64,000 bases of DNA from Methylobacterium sp. Leaf117 (GCF_001422985.1 NZ_LMNL01000005.1:1-64000); one strand, 5' to 3'. Numbered from the stretch's first letter, positions 18,845 to 30,840 are shown. A program made the numbers and translations. Notes: generated from the sequence alone by a model not told the origin.

Positions 18845-19093
18845 ATGACGATGGGACGTTTCGGGTTGAGCTTGGTCCTAGTGGCCGCTGCTACCGGTAC
18901 TGCACTGGCTGCACCGATGGGCGCCGAGGATAAGGCCGTGCTGCAGCAGCAATGCGCCGGCGACTTCACCACTTTCTGTGCCGGGCTGCCGCCCGAGGAT
19001 GGTCCCGAGACACAGGCCTGTTTCCAGAAGAACATGTCGAAGCTGTCGCCGGGATGCCAGAACGCAATCCAGGCCTACAAGAAGAAGGGCTGA
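18845..19093 (+). CDS. Small exported cysteine-rich protein
   Basis: 82 residues. A clear signal peptide (FGLSLVLVAAATGTALAA) precedes a short mature protein with four Cys (QQCAGDF, FCAG, QACFQ, PGCQ) in the spacing of the cysteine-rich (GLG1-like) repeat found in small periplasmic proteins of Hyphomicrobiales. It is likely periplasmic with two disulfides. The start is ATG 18845; the longer upstream frame is not supported. Function unknown. Confidence 0.7.
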   Translation: MTMGRFGLSLVLVAAATGTALAAPMGAEDKAVLQQQCAGDFTTFCAGLPPEDGPETQACFQKNMSKLSPGCQNAIQAYKKKG

Positions 19094-19597
19094 GGCGGCG
19101 CCGGGGCCCTGGGCGATCGTCCAGGACCCCGCGTGATGGTCCTGCCAGTCTTCGCGTGAGCGACCTTCGGGCCCGCGACTTTCGAAGGGGCAGAGCAGTC
19201 GAGCGAATCCGGACAGGGCACGCCCGGCCGCCGTCGCAGGGGGGAGCTGACGCGGTTCCATCCATCCTGATCAACCTCCCGCTGCACTCAGTCTGATCTT
19301 TCCCGGACAGATTTGAGAAGCATTTGGGAGAGCGACAAGGGAGCGCAAGGTCTATTCGATCCGTGCTCGAATAGACTTCATGATTTAATCCCGCTTCACG
19401 AAAATGTCATACCGGATCGTAAGCACAGTTTTATGTTGCGCATAAACCACGCTTGCCCGCGAAAGCGCGCGATCTACTGGTAAGTCGTCGCGCTGGGCGT
19501 CGTCAGATCTATGCGGGCACTTCGAGTGAAAGGTATGTCGGGTTTGGTCGGGCGCCGTCCTGCCAGCCCGGACGTCCTGAATAAGAAAGCCCTCGCG
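19094..19597. other. Intergenic region upstream of the beta-barrel gene
   Basis: About 500 bases with no supported gene. It contains the hairpin at 19350-19376 and, further on, the presumed promoter of the outer membrane protein. Confidence 0.4.
19350..19376. terminator. 10-bp hairpin with short T-rich tail
   Basis: Arms 19350-19359 and 19367-19376 pair perfectly around a 7-base loop and are followed by TTCATGATTT. It could end transcription from the Cys-rich gene or be an operator-like palindrome in front of the porin-like gene. Confidence 0.35.
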
Positions 19598-20461
19598 ATG
19601 CTCAAGACGCTGCTCCTTGCCGGCAGTGCCGCTGCGCTTCTCACCAGCGCTGCCGCGGCCGCCGATCTGCCTCGCCGGGAAGCACCCCCGCCGGTGTTCA
19701 CGCCCATTCCGGTGTTCACCTGGACCGGCGCCTATTTCGGCATCAATGCCGGCTACGCCTTCTCCGAGGATCAGACCGTCCGGACGATCGGCAACAATGG
19801 TCCCGGCGCTGCGCCCGTCGCGGCCCCCTTCAATACCAGCACGGTCGGCAACGTGGCCTCCCTGCGCCGCACGCCGGCGATTCGCTCGGAGCAGGAGGGT
19901 TTCACGGGCGGCGGTCAGGTCGGCTATAATGTCCAGCTGACGCCTGGCTCAGGTTTCGTCATCGGTCTCGAGGCGGATGCGGCCTACACTGACCTGTCCC
20001 GCACCCGCTCGTACCTGAGCGCCCTCAACGATCCCTCGACCTTCCGCCAGAGCCTCGATTTCCTCGGCACCGTGCGCGGTCGCGTCGGCTACGCCTTCGA
20101 CCGGTTCATGATCTACGGAACCGGCGGCTTCGCCTACGGCAACGTGAGCTACGACGCGCAGTTCTTCGGCAACGCTGCGGCCCGTCCCCTCGCCTATGCC
20201 GGCACCTTCAGCGACATCGAGACCGGCTACACCTATGGCGGCGGCATCGAGTACGCGCTCGCGACCGACAGCATGTTCAATTTCTTCCGGTCGAGCGCCG
20301 TGACGATGAAGGTCGAGTACCTGCGCTACGATCTCGGCTCACGGAACGTGCTGGTCAATTTCACTGGCGCAGCGCCCGTCAACGGCTCCTACACCAGCCG
20401 CTTCACGACGGAGGGCAACATCGTCCGCGCCGGTCTGAACTACAAGTTCAGCGGCTTCTAG
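19598..20461 (+). CDS. Outer membrane beta-barrel protein (Omp31/OmpA-like porin family)
   Basis: 287 residues from ATG 19598, where a signal peptide begins (MLKTLLLAGSAAALLTSAAA, cleaved near AAADLP). The mature part starts with the FTWTGAYFGINAGYAF strand, a signature of the surface-antigen/opacity-like outer membrane proteins of rhizobia and Brucella. It alternates aromatic and polar residues throughout and ends NYKFSGF, a C-terminal Phe as required for barrel insertion. An in-frame ATG at 19511 would add 29 residues before the signal peptide and is rejected. Probably a structural or adhesin-like barrel. Confidence 0.88.
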   Translation: MLKTLLLAGSAAALLTSAAAAADLPRREAPPPVFTPIPVFTWTGAYFGINAGYAFSEDQTVRTIGNNGPGAAPVAAPFNTSTVGNVASLRRTPAIRSEQEGFTGGGQVGYNVQLTPGSGFVIGLEADAAYTDLSRTRSYLSALNDPSTFRQSLDFLGTVRGRVGYAFDRFMIYGTGGFAYGNVSYDAQFFGNAAARPLAYAGTFSDIETGYTYGGGIEYALATDSMFNFFRSSAVTMKVEYLRYDLGSRNVLVNFTGAAPVNGSYTSRFTTEGNIVRAGLNYKFSGF

Positions 20462-20583
20462 GCTCTCATCCGAGCGGGCCGCCGAGAGCTGATCCTTCCA
20501 GGGTCGACCCCTCCAGGGTTGGCCCTCGGAGGCCCGCTCCAGCTCTCCCCGAGACCAATCGTTCCTGCGAGGCTGGCGATACA

Positions 20584-21576
20584 ATGACATCGAACCTGTT
20601 CCGTCTCGGCTGCGTCGCCGGTCTTGCCTGGGCAACGACTGCGGTCGCCGAACCCGAGACGCAGGCCATCGTGGATGCGCTCTTTAAAGCCGGTGGCAAC
20701 CAGCCGAACGTGCGCGGAAGCGGAGCCAAGGGCGTGTGCGTCCGGGGCAGCTTTACGCCTTCGGCGGAGGCGTCCGGCCTGTCCAAGGCGCCGCACTTCA
20801 GCAAGGACGGCACCGGGAAAGCCCTGCCGGTGACGGCCCGCTTCTCCATGGGGGGCAGCAATCCAAAGGTGTCGGACAAGGCGAAGCCGGTGACGCGCGG
20901 CTTCTCCATGCGGATTGGCGACCCGTCCGGCGACATGGTGTTCGTGTTCATCTCGGCGCCGGTCTTCGGCACGAAGACCCCGCAGCAACTGCTCGATTTC
21001 GCCACCGTGCGGGCGCCCGGGCCGGATGGCAAACCCGACGCCGACAAGATCAAGGCGTTCGCGGCGGCCAACCTCGAGACGACCCGCCAGGCTGCCTGGT
21101 TGAACGCGCGCCCGGTGCCGGCGAGCTATGCCGGGGTCGATTACTGGGGCGTCCACGCCTACACGCTCACCGACGCCAAGGGGACGGCGACCGTGGCCAA
21201 GCTGAAGACAGTGGCGGCGGCCGGCCAGCTCGGCCTCTCCGACGACGAGGCCAAGGCCAAGCCCGACGCCTTCTACGCCGACGAACTGAAGGAGCGTCTC
21301 GCACAGGGGCCGGCCAGCTTCGACCTCGTGGCCATCCTTGGCGAGGCCGGCGACCCGACCGCCGACCCGACGGCACAATGGCCGGAGGCGGATCGGAAGT
21401 CGGTCAAACTTGGCACCCTGTCGATCGCCGCCCTGGAGCCGGCGGCGACCTGCGACGCGGCCACCTTCGATCCGGTGGTCGATCTGCCCGCGGGCGTGGC
21501 CGGCCCCGGCGACGACCCGATGTTCGCCATCCGCTCGCCGGCCTACGCGATCTCGCTGTCGCGGCGCACGAACTGA
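20584..21576 (+). CDS. Catalase-family peroxidase-like protein, expected distal His absent
   Basis: 330 residues with a signal peptide ([18 protein letters not shown]), so probably periplasmic. The architecture matches the SrpA-type catalase-related proteins: [23 protein letters not shown] near residue 105, FLDFATVR-like region, and the C-terminal [12 protein letters not shown] carrying the Arg and Tyr of the proximal heme site. The usual His-Ala-Lys-Gly near the N-terminus reads Gly47-Ala-Lys-Gly here, so the distal catalytic His appears to be replaced. If so, catalase activity would be lost or altered while heme binding could remain. It stands alone between a porin-like gene and nhaA. Confidence 0.8.
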   Translation: MTSNLFRLGCVAGLAWATTAVAEPETQAIVDALFKAGGNQPNVRGSGAKGVCVRGSFTPSAEASGLSKAPHFSKDGTGKALPVTARFSMGGSNPKVSDKAKPVTRGFSMRIGDPSGDMVFVFISAPVFGTKTPQQLLDFATVRAPGPDGKPDADKIKAFAAANLETTRQAAWLNARPVPASYAGVDYWGVHAYTLTDAKGTATVAKLKTVAAAGQLGLSDDEAKAKPDAFYADELKERLAQGPASFDLVAILGEAGDPTADPTAQWPEADRKSVKLGTLSIAALEPAATCDAATFDPVVDLPAGVAGPGDDPMFAIRSPAYAISLSRRTN

Positions 21577-21850
21577 GATCCGGCCTCGCGAGACCAGTAT
21601 CCAGAGACGCGTCCGTCGAGAATTGCCTGCCAAGCTTCGGCAGCCGAGAGTCGCCTTAACCGCAGCGTCGGGTCGCCCGCTCTTTTCGGGCGCCCGGGAT
21701 GGCAGGCCTGCGCATCCACCTGGTCGATGGGCGCACGGGTTGCGGGATACGGTCTGGCGATGCCATAGAACCCTTCGGGTGCAGGGTCCGGAGGGTCGGA
21801 CCCGCAGGCTTCAGCGCTGGTCGGGCCGCCAGCGACGGAGACCTGCGCCC

Positions 21851-23080
<1,230 letters not shown>

Positions 23081-23198
23081 ACGCGGGTGCATGTAACAAA
23101 GACTGTAAAATCTCTCATCGCGTGCTGAACTCGGCCCAGCTTCGCGCTAGGAAGCAGACGTAAGCGCGTCGAACAATGACCCCAGGAAGAGGACGCCC

Positions 23199-23861
23199 AT
23201 GCTCCGCTTGAGCCACTGGATCGACGTGCTGAACGAGCGCATCGGCAAGCTCGCCGCATGGGCGATCGTGGCTGCGGTGATCGTGTCCACTCTGAACGCG
23301 ATCGTGCGCAAACTGTTCGGCACCTCCTCGAACGCCTGGCTCGAATTGCAGTGGTACCTGTTCGGCGCCGTGTTCATGCTGTGCGCCGCCTGGACGCTCA
23401 AGGACAACGAACACATTCGCATCGACATCGTCTCAAGCCGTCTGTCGAAGCGCGGGCGCGACCTCGTTGACGTGTTCGGGCACCTGTTCTTCCTGCTGCC
23501 GTTCCTGGCGGTGATGATCTGGCTGACGACGCCGTTCTTCCTGAACTCCTTCAACTCCGCCGAGGTCTCGACCAATGCCGGTGGCCTGCTGATCTGGCCT
23601 GCCAAGGGCTTGATTCTCTTGGGCTTCGTCCTGCTCGGGCTGCAGTGGCTCTCGGAGCTGATCAAGCGCCTGCTGATCCTATCTGGGCGGATCGAGGATA
23701 GGACGAACGCGGGCGGCCACCACGCCGCCGCAGAATCCGAGGCTGAGCGCCTCGTGGCGGAACTCGCTGGCGAACCGGCGAAGGCCGCTTTCGCGGCCGA
23801 TCCGAAGGCGGGTCCGAAGCCTGCACCGAACCTTGCGCTCAAGTCCGCGCCGAAGGCCTGA
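23199..23861 (+). CDS. TRAP transporter small permease (DctQ type)
   Basis: 220 residues with four hydrophobic segments (about 18-40, 52-70, 90-112, 128-150) and the conserved WLELQWYLFG...LKDNEHIRIDI signature of DctQ proteins. The last 50 residues are a Pro/Ala/Lys-rich cytoplasmic tail (PKAGPKPAPN), longer than usual. It forms the membrane complex with the large permease 45 bases downstream. AGGAAGAGG precedes ATG 23199. Confidence 0.92.
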   Translation: MLRLSHWIDVLNERIGKLAAWAIVAAVIVSTLNAIVRKLFGTSSNAWLELQWYLFGAVFMLCAAWTLKDNEHIRIDIVSSRLSKRGRDLVDVFGHLFFLLPFLAVMIWLTTPFFLNSFNSAEVSTNAGGLLIWPAKGLILLGFVLLGLQWLSELIKRLLILSGRIEDRTNAGGHHAAAESEAERLVAELAGEPAKAAFAADPKAGPKPAPNLALKSAPKA

Positions 23862-23906
23862 CCGACCAACACCGCCGCCCCCAGTCCTCGCACCCACCAA
23901 GGTCCG

Positions 23907-25790
23907 ATGCTCGCCGAGTTGATCGCCCATAACCTCGCGCCGATCATGTTCGCGACGCTCGTCGTGTTCCTGCTCCTCGGCTACCCGGTCGCTTTCGCGC
24001 TCGCCGCCAACGGCCTGCTGTTCTTCGTGGTCGCCGTCGAACTCGCGCCCTACGCACCGGACACGATCAGCCTGTCCTGGCCGCTGCTGCAGGCCCTGCC
24101 GGAACGCGTGTTCGGGGTCATGTCGAACGAGGTGCTGCTCGCGGTCCCGTTCTTCACTTTCATGGGGCTGGTGCTGGAACGCTCCGGCATGGCCGAGGAC
24201 CTTCTCGACACCATCGGGCAATTGTTCGGGACCATCCGCGGCGGTCTTGCCTACGCGGTAATCTTCGTCGGCGCGCTGCTGGCCGCCACCACCGGCGTGG
24301 TCGCGGCCTCGGTGATCTCCATGGGGCTGATCTCGCTGCCGATCATGCTGCGCTACGGCTACGACCGGCGGCTCGCTACCGGCGTGATCGCGGCCTCGGG
24401 CACGCTGGCACAGATCATCCCGCCCTCCCTGGTGCTAATCGTCATGGCCGACCAGCTCGGCCGCTCGGTGGGCGACATGTACGAGGGCGCCTTCGTCCCC
24501 GGCCTCATCCTTTCGGCCATGTATGCCGGTTACGTCCTCCTGGTCACCCTGATCTGGCCCAAGGCCGCCCCCGGCCTGCCTAAGGACGCGATCGGCTTCC
24601 GGGAGGAGAACGGCGCCCGCGGCGTCTGGCAGCTGGGGGTCTTGGTCCTGTTCTCCGCCGGGATCGGCATGGCGGTGATGACCCAGACCGGCACTAAGGG
24701 CGGAGCCGACTACGTCATCCTGACGATCTGCATCGCCACCGTGGTCGCGCTGGTCTGCGCGGTGATGAACCGCTTCCTTGGTGCGCAGCGCATTGTCGCC
24801 TCCGGCATTCTGGCCGCGGCCCTCGTCGCGCTCAGCCTCTACCTCCGGGCCACCGATGGTGGCACCTGGGGCCTGCTTGCCGAACTGGCCGCGGCGGGCG
24901 CGCTCTATGCCCTGGTCGTCGGGCTGGTTGAGCGCCTGACTGGCCTACGCCTGATCTCGCGCATGGCCCAGCAGGTCACCTTCGTGATGGTGCCGCCCCT
25001 GCTGCTGATCTTCCTCGTGCTGGGGACGATCTTTATCGGCATCGCGACGCCGACCGAGGGCGGCGCCATGGGGGCGCTCGGCTCCCTAGTACTCGCCGGC
25101 ATCAAGCGGATCCTCGACCGCAACCCGGCTCGCCTGAACTTTAGTCTCGTGAAGCAGGCAACGGAATCCACGGCCAAGCTCTCGACCTTCGTGCTGTTCA
25201 TCTTGATCGGCGCGCGCGTGTTCTCGCTGACCTTCTACGGCGTCAACGGACACGTCTGGGTCGAGCACCTGCTGACCAGCCTGCCCGGCGGCCAGGTCGG
25301 GTTCCTGATCTTCGTCAACATCCTGATCTTCCTGCTGGCCTTCTTTCTCGACTTCTTCGAGCTGGCCTTCATCATCATCCCGCTGATCGGGCCGGCGGCG
25401 GACAAGCTCGGCATTGACCTGATCTGGCTCGGGGTGATGCTCGGGGTGAACATGCAGACCAGCTTCATGCATCCCCCCTTCGGCTTCGCCCTGTTCTACC
25501 TGCGCTCGGTCGCCGCCAAGGTGCCCTACCTCGACCGCGTCACTGGCAAGCGCATGGAGCCGATCACCACCGGGCAGATCTATTACGGGGCGATCCCGTT
25601 CGTGATCATCCAGTGCATCATGGTCGCCCTGGTCATCCTCTTCCCCGGCATGGTGACACATTACAAGTCGAGCGGCACCAAGGTGGATCCCGCTGCGGTT
25701 CAGCAGCAGCTCGACAACCTGCAGGGACTGGGCGCCGGCTCCGGCGACGATGCGCCGCCGATCGATCTGGGCCCGCCGAAGATCGAGTGA
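23907..25790 (+). CDS. TRAP transporter large permease (DctM type)
   Basis: 627 residues, above the common 430. The family's long form carries an insert in the middle, here about residues 215-330, with extra hydrophobic segments. The transport core shows NGLLFFVVAVE, EVLLAVPFFTFMG, IIPPSLVLIVMADQLG near residue 170, and in the second half IATPTEGGAMGALG and GVNMQTSFMHPPFGFALFYL. It drives substrate uptake with a Na+ gradient together with DctQ and the binding protein. Neighbouring nhaA could help restore that gradient, though this is only suggestive. Confidence 0.93.
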   Translation: MLAELIAHNLAPIMFATLVVFLLLGYPVAFALAANGLLFFVVAVELAPYAPDTISLSWPLLQALPERVFGVMSNEVLLAVPFFTFMGLVLERSGMAEDLLDTIGQLFGTIRGGLAYAVIFVGALLAATTGVVAASVISMGLISLPIMLRYGYDRRLATGVIAASGTLAQIIPPSLVLIVMADQLGRSVGDMYEGAFVPGLILSAMYAGYVLLVTLIWPKAAPGLPKDAIGFREENGARGVWQLGVLVLFSAGIGMAVMTQTGTKGGADYVILTICIATVVALVCAVMNRFLGAQRIVASGILAAALVALSLYLRATDGGTWGLLAELAAAGALYALVVGLVERLTGLRLISRMAQQVTFVMVPPLLLIFLVLGTIFIGIATPTEGGAMGALGSLVLAGIKRILDRNPARLNFSLVKQATESTAKLSTFVLFILIGARVFSLTFYGVNGHVWVEHLLTSLPGGQVGFLIFVNILIFLLAFFLDFFELAFIIIPLIGPAADKLGIDLIWLGVMLGVNMQTSFMHPPFGFALFYLRSVAAKVPYLDRVTGKRMEPITTGQIYYGAIPFVIIQCIMVALVILFPGMVTHYKSSGTKVDPAAVQQQLDNLQGLGAGSGDDAPPIDLGPPKIE

Positions 25791-26960
<1,170 letters not shown>

Positions 26961-27866
26961 TGCGGGATCGGGCTGAAGCGTTGCCTGTGACGTAGCGGTT
27001 AAGATGTCCCGGGGCGTGATCCGCAGGTTAGGACCCGGGACGCATCGTTTCTCCGAACTGACCATCCTGCGCCGCGGCGGCGCGTTTCGGTTCGGCAACA
27101 AAGTCTTACGTGCCCGCCCGGTTCTCGCCCTGGCCAAGCTTAGCTCCAAGTTACATGGGCCCCGCTAAGTCTGCGAATGCCGTTATCGCTGATATGGCGC
27201 CGTTCTTTGCAGTGCTCCACCCTGTTGGGCGACATTCTGTCGTCTACTGCGTCGGTCACAGCGACGCCCCGTGGAGCTTGAGGCCTGGATCGCGACGGGC
27301 GTGCGGACGCGGAACTCGAAACTGCTATCACGCATCCCAGACGTGCTAAGTTTTCTCGACTTTGACGACAGCAGGGAATGCCCTTTTCGAGCAATAGGTA
27401 GAGCTGCTTACCCACAACCGCCCGCGAGATAGTGCATGATCCAAAAACTGGGGGCAGCGACGCTCGGCCTTGCGGGAGAAATCTGAGTTCACCGGTCGCT
27501 TCATCGCGATCTACTGTTTAGGCTCTGTCGTGGCGGATGTCTGGATGACAGCATCGAGGACTTCGTCTCGCTCGCCATCGAATATCCGTTCATCAATTTA
27601 GCGCTTGGGGCCCGGTCACTCTTCGTCGCGGCAGGCCGCGGCTCCGTCCCCCTGTCCCGTCAAACTAAACCTGTCGCCCTCTCGACGTTCGCAGCACTGA
27701 GCGACGCCGACCTACTCGAACCACTGACGGCTAGCGACCTCTACCTGAAACCGTAACGCCGGCAGGGCGTCGAGTGCGGCTTCGAGCACGTTCTGTTTAT
27801 CGGGCTGCCGATGATCGTATCGTACACCGTGGCTCATTGTACCGATGCTCTAGACCGCCTCGGACC
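26961..27866. other. About 900 bases without a supported gene
   Basis: A weak hairpin lies at 27006-27041. Around 27480-27756 one + frame stays open (DFVSLAIEYPF..., ending LYLKP and TAA at 27754-27756) but has no start codon or recognisable family. It may be a decayed gene. The rest appears to be debris leading into the IS630 ruins. Confidence 0.4.
27006..27041 (+). terminator. GC hairpin after the TRAP operon
   Basis: Arms 27006-27013 and 27034-27041 (GTCCCGGG / CCCGGGAC) pair across a 20-base loop, 45 bases after the binding-protein stop. Only a short T-run follows (27047-27049). A possible operon terminator. Confidence 0.3.
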
Positions 27867-28427
27867 TGCCAGGCTTGTGTGGACTGATCGCGTCCCACGC
27901 AGAAAGCTAGAGCTGCACCCGATCAAGTTGGGTCAAAGGCATCGTAGCCTGCGGCCATCAGGTAGTTACGGCATTCGTCCGGTGTGAAGCGGCCGAAGGC
28001 TTGCTTGATGGTGTCGGAGAGGTCTGCGAGCGTGCTAGCAGCGTGGGCACGCAGAAGGGCTTTGAGCTTGGCGAAGGCGAGTTCGATGGGGTTGAAGTCG
28101 GGGGAGTAGGCCGGCAGGTAGAGCAGGCGGGCACCGGCCACGCAGAAAGCTAGCATGCCAGGCTTGTGTGGACTGATCGCGTCCCACGCAGAAAGCTAGA
28201 GCTGCACCCGATCAAGTTGGGTCAAAGGCATCGTAGCCTGCGGCCATCAGGTAGTTACGGCATTCGTCCGGTGTGAAGCGGCCGAAGGCTTGCTTGATGG
28301 TGTCGGAGAGGTCTGCGAGCGTGCAAGCAGCGTGGGCACGCAGAAGGGCTTTGAGCTTGGCGAAGGCGAGTTCGATGGGGTTGAAGTCGGGGGAGTAGGC
28401 CGGCAGGTAGAGCAGGCGGGCACCGGC
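27867..28427. repeat. 272-bp direct duplication of an IS630 3' end (289-bp spacing)
   Basis: Segment 27867-28138 recurs as 28156-28427 with very few differences (for example GTGCTAGCAG versus GTGCAAGCAG). Each copy contains the same C-terminal transposase codons and stop. The junction carries a short repeated CACGCAGAAAGCTAG motif that also occurs inside the unit, which could have served as the crossover point. Confidence 0.85.
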
Positions 28428-28840
28428 TGCCTCGATGCGCTCGCGGATGCCGCTGACCTTGTGGGCGGGTAGGTTGTCGAGCACGACCGTGTCTCGAGCG
28501 GGGTGACCGCAACGGGAAGCAGGATCGACTGCACATCGTGGAAGTCGAGAGACCGCAACGGGAAGCAGGATCGACTGCACATCGTGGACCGGCTGCCTCC
28601 GGGGGAGTAGGCCGGCAGGTAGAGCAGGCGGGCACCGGCTGCCTCGATGCGCTCGCGGATGCCGCTGACCTTGTGGGCGGGTAGGTTGTCGAGCACGACC
28701 GTGTCACCGTGCTTCAAGGTCGGGATCAGGGTCTCCTCGACATAACTGCGGAAGCGAGCGCCGGTCATCGGTCCGTCGAAGAGCGCGGTCGCCGTCAGGC
28801 CGCTGGCCCGTAGCCCCGCCGTGACTGTGATGGTCTTCCA
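27923..28840 (-). pseudogene. C-terminal half of an IS630-family transposase, duplicated and scrambled
   Basis: The minus strand encodes ITVTAGLRASG, FRSYVEETLIPTLKHGD, VVLDNLPAHK (second Asp), and YSPDFNPIELAFAKLK (catalytic Glu region), ending YDAFDPT and a stop. The block from the Asp motif onward occurs repeatedly (ends at 27923 and 28212, with another partial copy at 28600-28705). No complete frame exists. The matching N-terminal half lies at 30202-30840, on the other side of the IS110 element. Confidence 0.85.
28388..28705. repeat. Nested direct repeats inside the IS630 remnant (106 bp and 38 bp units)
   Basis: 28388-28493 recurs as 28600-28705 (offset 212). Between them, a 38-bp segment occurs twice at 28505-28542 and 28551-28588 (offset 46); this segment is not part of the IS630 gene and its origin is unknown. 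The offset of 46 equals the period of the duplication at the left window edge, which may be coincidence. Confidence 0.8.
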
Positions 28841-28843
28841 GTG

Positions 28844-30205
28844 ATGGGGTGGACGCCCCCCGACGGCATTGATGTGCCAGAGTGGTGGTGTTGTGAACCA
28901 CCCGAGGGAGGCGTCCGTGACAGAGGTGAGCACCATCGGCCTGGATCTGGCCAAGAACGTCTTTCAGGCGCACGGCGCAGATGCCGCCGGTGCACCGGTT
29001 TTCCGCAAGAAGCTGCGGCGCGATCAGGTACTGGCATTTTTCGCGGCCCAGCCGCCCTGCCTCGTGGCGATGGAGGCCTGCCCCGGCGCGCATCATTGGG
29101 GCCGCGAGATCGGCAAGCTCGGTCACACGGTCAAGCTGATCGCCCCGGCCTACGTGAAGCCCTTCGTCAAGCGCCAGAAGAACGACGCGGCCGATGCCGA
29201 GGCGATCTGCGAGGCCGCGCAGCGTCCGACCATGCGCTTCGTTGCCGTGAAGAGCGAAGCCAAGCAGGCATCCGCGGTGATCTTCCGGACCCGCGACGTG
29301 CTGGTCGGCCAGCGCACCCAGCTGATCAACGCCATCCGCGGCCATCTTGCCGAGTACGGCCTGATCGCGCCGCAGGGGCCCGCCCACATCGAGCGGTTGA
29401 TCGCGCAGATCGAGGATCCCGCTTCGGACATTCCTCCGGCCGCCCGCGCAAGCCTTGCCGTGCTCGTCTGTGCGTTCCGCCACCTGCAGGAACAGACCGC
29501 AGCCCTCGATGCCGAGATCGCCACACGCGCGAAGGCCGACGATACGGCTCGGCGGCTGATGAGCGTGCCGGGCATCGGCCCGTTGATCGCCACCGCGATC
29601 GAGGCTCTGGCCCCGCCCGTAGAGACGTTCCGTTCGGGTCGCGACTTCGCCGCCTGGGTCGGGCTGACTCCAGTACAACGCTCGACCGGCGGCAAGGAGC
29701 GCCTCGGCCGCACCTCGCGCATGGGCGAGCGAACGCTGCGACGCCTGCTCATCATCGCGGCCAGCGCGGTGGTGCGCTGGGCTAAGCGCAAGGGCGTCCC
29801 GGCCGACTCATGGCTCGGCCAAATGCTCGCGCGAAAGCCGCCGATGCTGGTCATCGTGGCTGTGGCGAACAAGAACGCGCGCATCGCGTGGGCCCTTCTG
29901 ACGAAGGGTGGGATCTACCGAGCTCCGGCCGTCACCGCGTAGGCGGGGCGGACGCGAGGCAGTCGGAGGGTGTGAGGAGGTCGACGGACAGGTATGGCGC
30001 AACGTCGGTGAGACGGGGTCGAGAAAACCAGCCGTTCGGGGAGCGCTTCGAGCGCGTTCCAGTGATGTGGTCTTGACCTTCGTACTCCCATACGGGCCCG
30101 CGGCATGTGACCCGCCGCATTAGAGGCCGGACACATGGCAGCACCCGATCACGCACCGCGCCCGTCCAGAGATTCTGCTTGCATCCAAAGGGGCGTCCAC
30201 ACATG
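28844..30205 (+). mobile_element. IS110-family (IS1111-type) element inserted in the IS630 element
   Basis: The short subterminal inverted repeats GTGGACGCCCC (28849-28859) and GGGGCGTCCAC (30190-30200) enclose one intact transposase. Outside them the IS630 coding sequence resumes: codons for VAVPFG lie on the right side and for HWKTIT on the left, so the element splits the IS630 transposase within one codon region. Exact outer ends are uncertain by a few bases. The 260 bases after the transposase stop probably hold the regulatory RNA/target-choice region usual for this family (inference). Confidence 0.85.
28917..29942 (+). CDS. IS110-family transposase (IS1111 group)
   Basis: 341 residues from GTG 28917, just after GAGGGAGG. 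The N-terminal DEDD domain shows IGLDLAKNVFQAHG (first Asp), LVAMEACPGAHHW (Glu) and KNDAADAEAICEA (Asp). The C-terminal transposase-20 domain shows SVPGIGPLIA and, near residue 250, AWVGLTPVQRSTGGKERLG with the conserved Ser. It is uninterrupted and may be active. An upstream in-frame ATG at 28869 lies in the element's left end and is less likely. Confidence 0.92.
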   Translation: MTEVSTIGLDLAKNVFQAHGADAAGAPVFRKKLRRDQVLAFFAAQPPCLVAMEACPGAHHWGREIGKLGHTVKLIAPAYVKPFVKRQKNDAADAEAICEAAQRPTMRFVAVKSEAKQASAVIFRTRDVLVGQRTQLINAIRGHLAEYGLIAPQGPAHIERLIAQIEDPASDIPPAARASLAVLVCAFRHLQEQTAALDAEIATRAKADDTARRLMSVPGIGPLIATAIEALAPPVETFRSGRDFAAWVGLTPVQRSTGGKERLGRTSRMGERTLRRLLIIAASAVVRWAKRKGVPADSWLGQMLARKPPMLVIVAVANKNARIAWALLTKGGIYRAPAVTA

Positions 30206-30840
30206 TCCGAACGGCACGGCCACCCGGCAGCGTTCGCCCCGTGGAGCCCGCCCGTAGCGACGCGCCATCTTCGTGTTGGTCGCGGTCTCGTCGAGGAACA
30301 CGAGGCTGTCCGGATCGAGGTCGGGCTGGCCCTCGAACCAGGCCAGGCGGGCCGCCTTCACGTCCTCCCGATCCTGCTCGGCGGCGTGACCGGTGTTTTT
30401 TTACGCGTGATGCCGTGGCGCCGGCTGGCCCTCGAACCAGGCCAGGCGGGCCGCCTTCACGTCCTCCCGATCCTGCTCGGCGGCGTGACCGGTGTTTTTT
30501 TACGCGTGATGCCGTGGCGCTTGAAGAAACGGGACAGGCTGCTGACTCCGACCCGCAGGCCGTGTTCGGCCAGTCGGGCGCGTAGCTCGCGCAGGAACAG
30601 TTCGGGCTTCGCCTCGTAGGTCTGCCGGATCAGGTCGGCCTGGGCCTCGATGGCGTGCGAGCGCTGATCGCCGCCCATCGGCTTGGCCCATGTGCGTCCT
30701 TCCCGCACGAAGGCCTCGTACCAGCGCACGGCGCTGGCAGGGCTAACCTTGAACCGTCTAGCGGCTTCCCGGCGTGAGGCGCCTGCCTCGATCGCCACCA
30801 CGACGCGTTCACGCAGATCGGCTGACAGGGCTGAGGGCAT
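30202..30840 (-). pseudogene. N-terminal half of an IS630-family transposase
   Basis: The minus strand from ATG 30840 reads LRERVVVAIEAGASRREAAR (winged-helix DNA-binding part), GGDQRSHAIEAQ, and SLSRFFKRHGITRKK. After a tandem 99-bp duplication it continues ARLAWFEGQPDLDPDSLVF LDET (first catalytic Asp region, split here for length) and RYGRAPRGERC, ending where the IS110 element begins. It joins in sequence with the C-terminal half at 27923-28840. A second copy of its 5' end lies at 30903-31218. Confidence 0.85.
30324..30521. repeat. 99-bp tandem duplication within the IS630 transposase
   Basis: 30324-30422 and 30423-30521 are near-identical. The unit is 33 codons, so the duplication itself keeps frame. 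It contains a run of eight T (30398-30404 region and its copy) ahead of ACGCGTGATG. Confidence 0.85.

Noticed and set aside
20458..21633. Long minus-strand open frame (391 codons) opposite the catalase-like gene
   Set aside because: Arg/Gly-rich shadow typical of GC-rich antisense frames; the + strand gene has clear family motifs and a signal peptide.
21784..21803. Small hairpin before nhaA considered as a riboswitch or attenuator
   Set aside because: Only a 7-bp stem in GC-rich DNA, with no further conserved structure visible; not distinguishable from chance.
27480..27756. Possible gene ending LYLKP
   Set aside because: No start codon or ribosome site in frame and no family recognised; kept only as possible decayed sequence.
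30107..30619. 170-codon + frame with 33-residue repeats
   Set aside because: Antisense product of the 99-bp tandem duplication in the IS630 transposase; the apparent protein repeat is a by-product.
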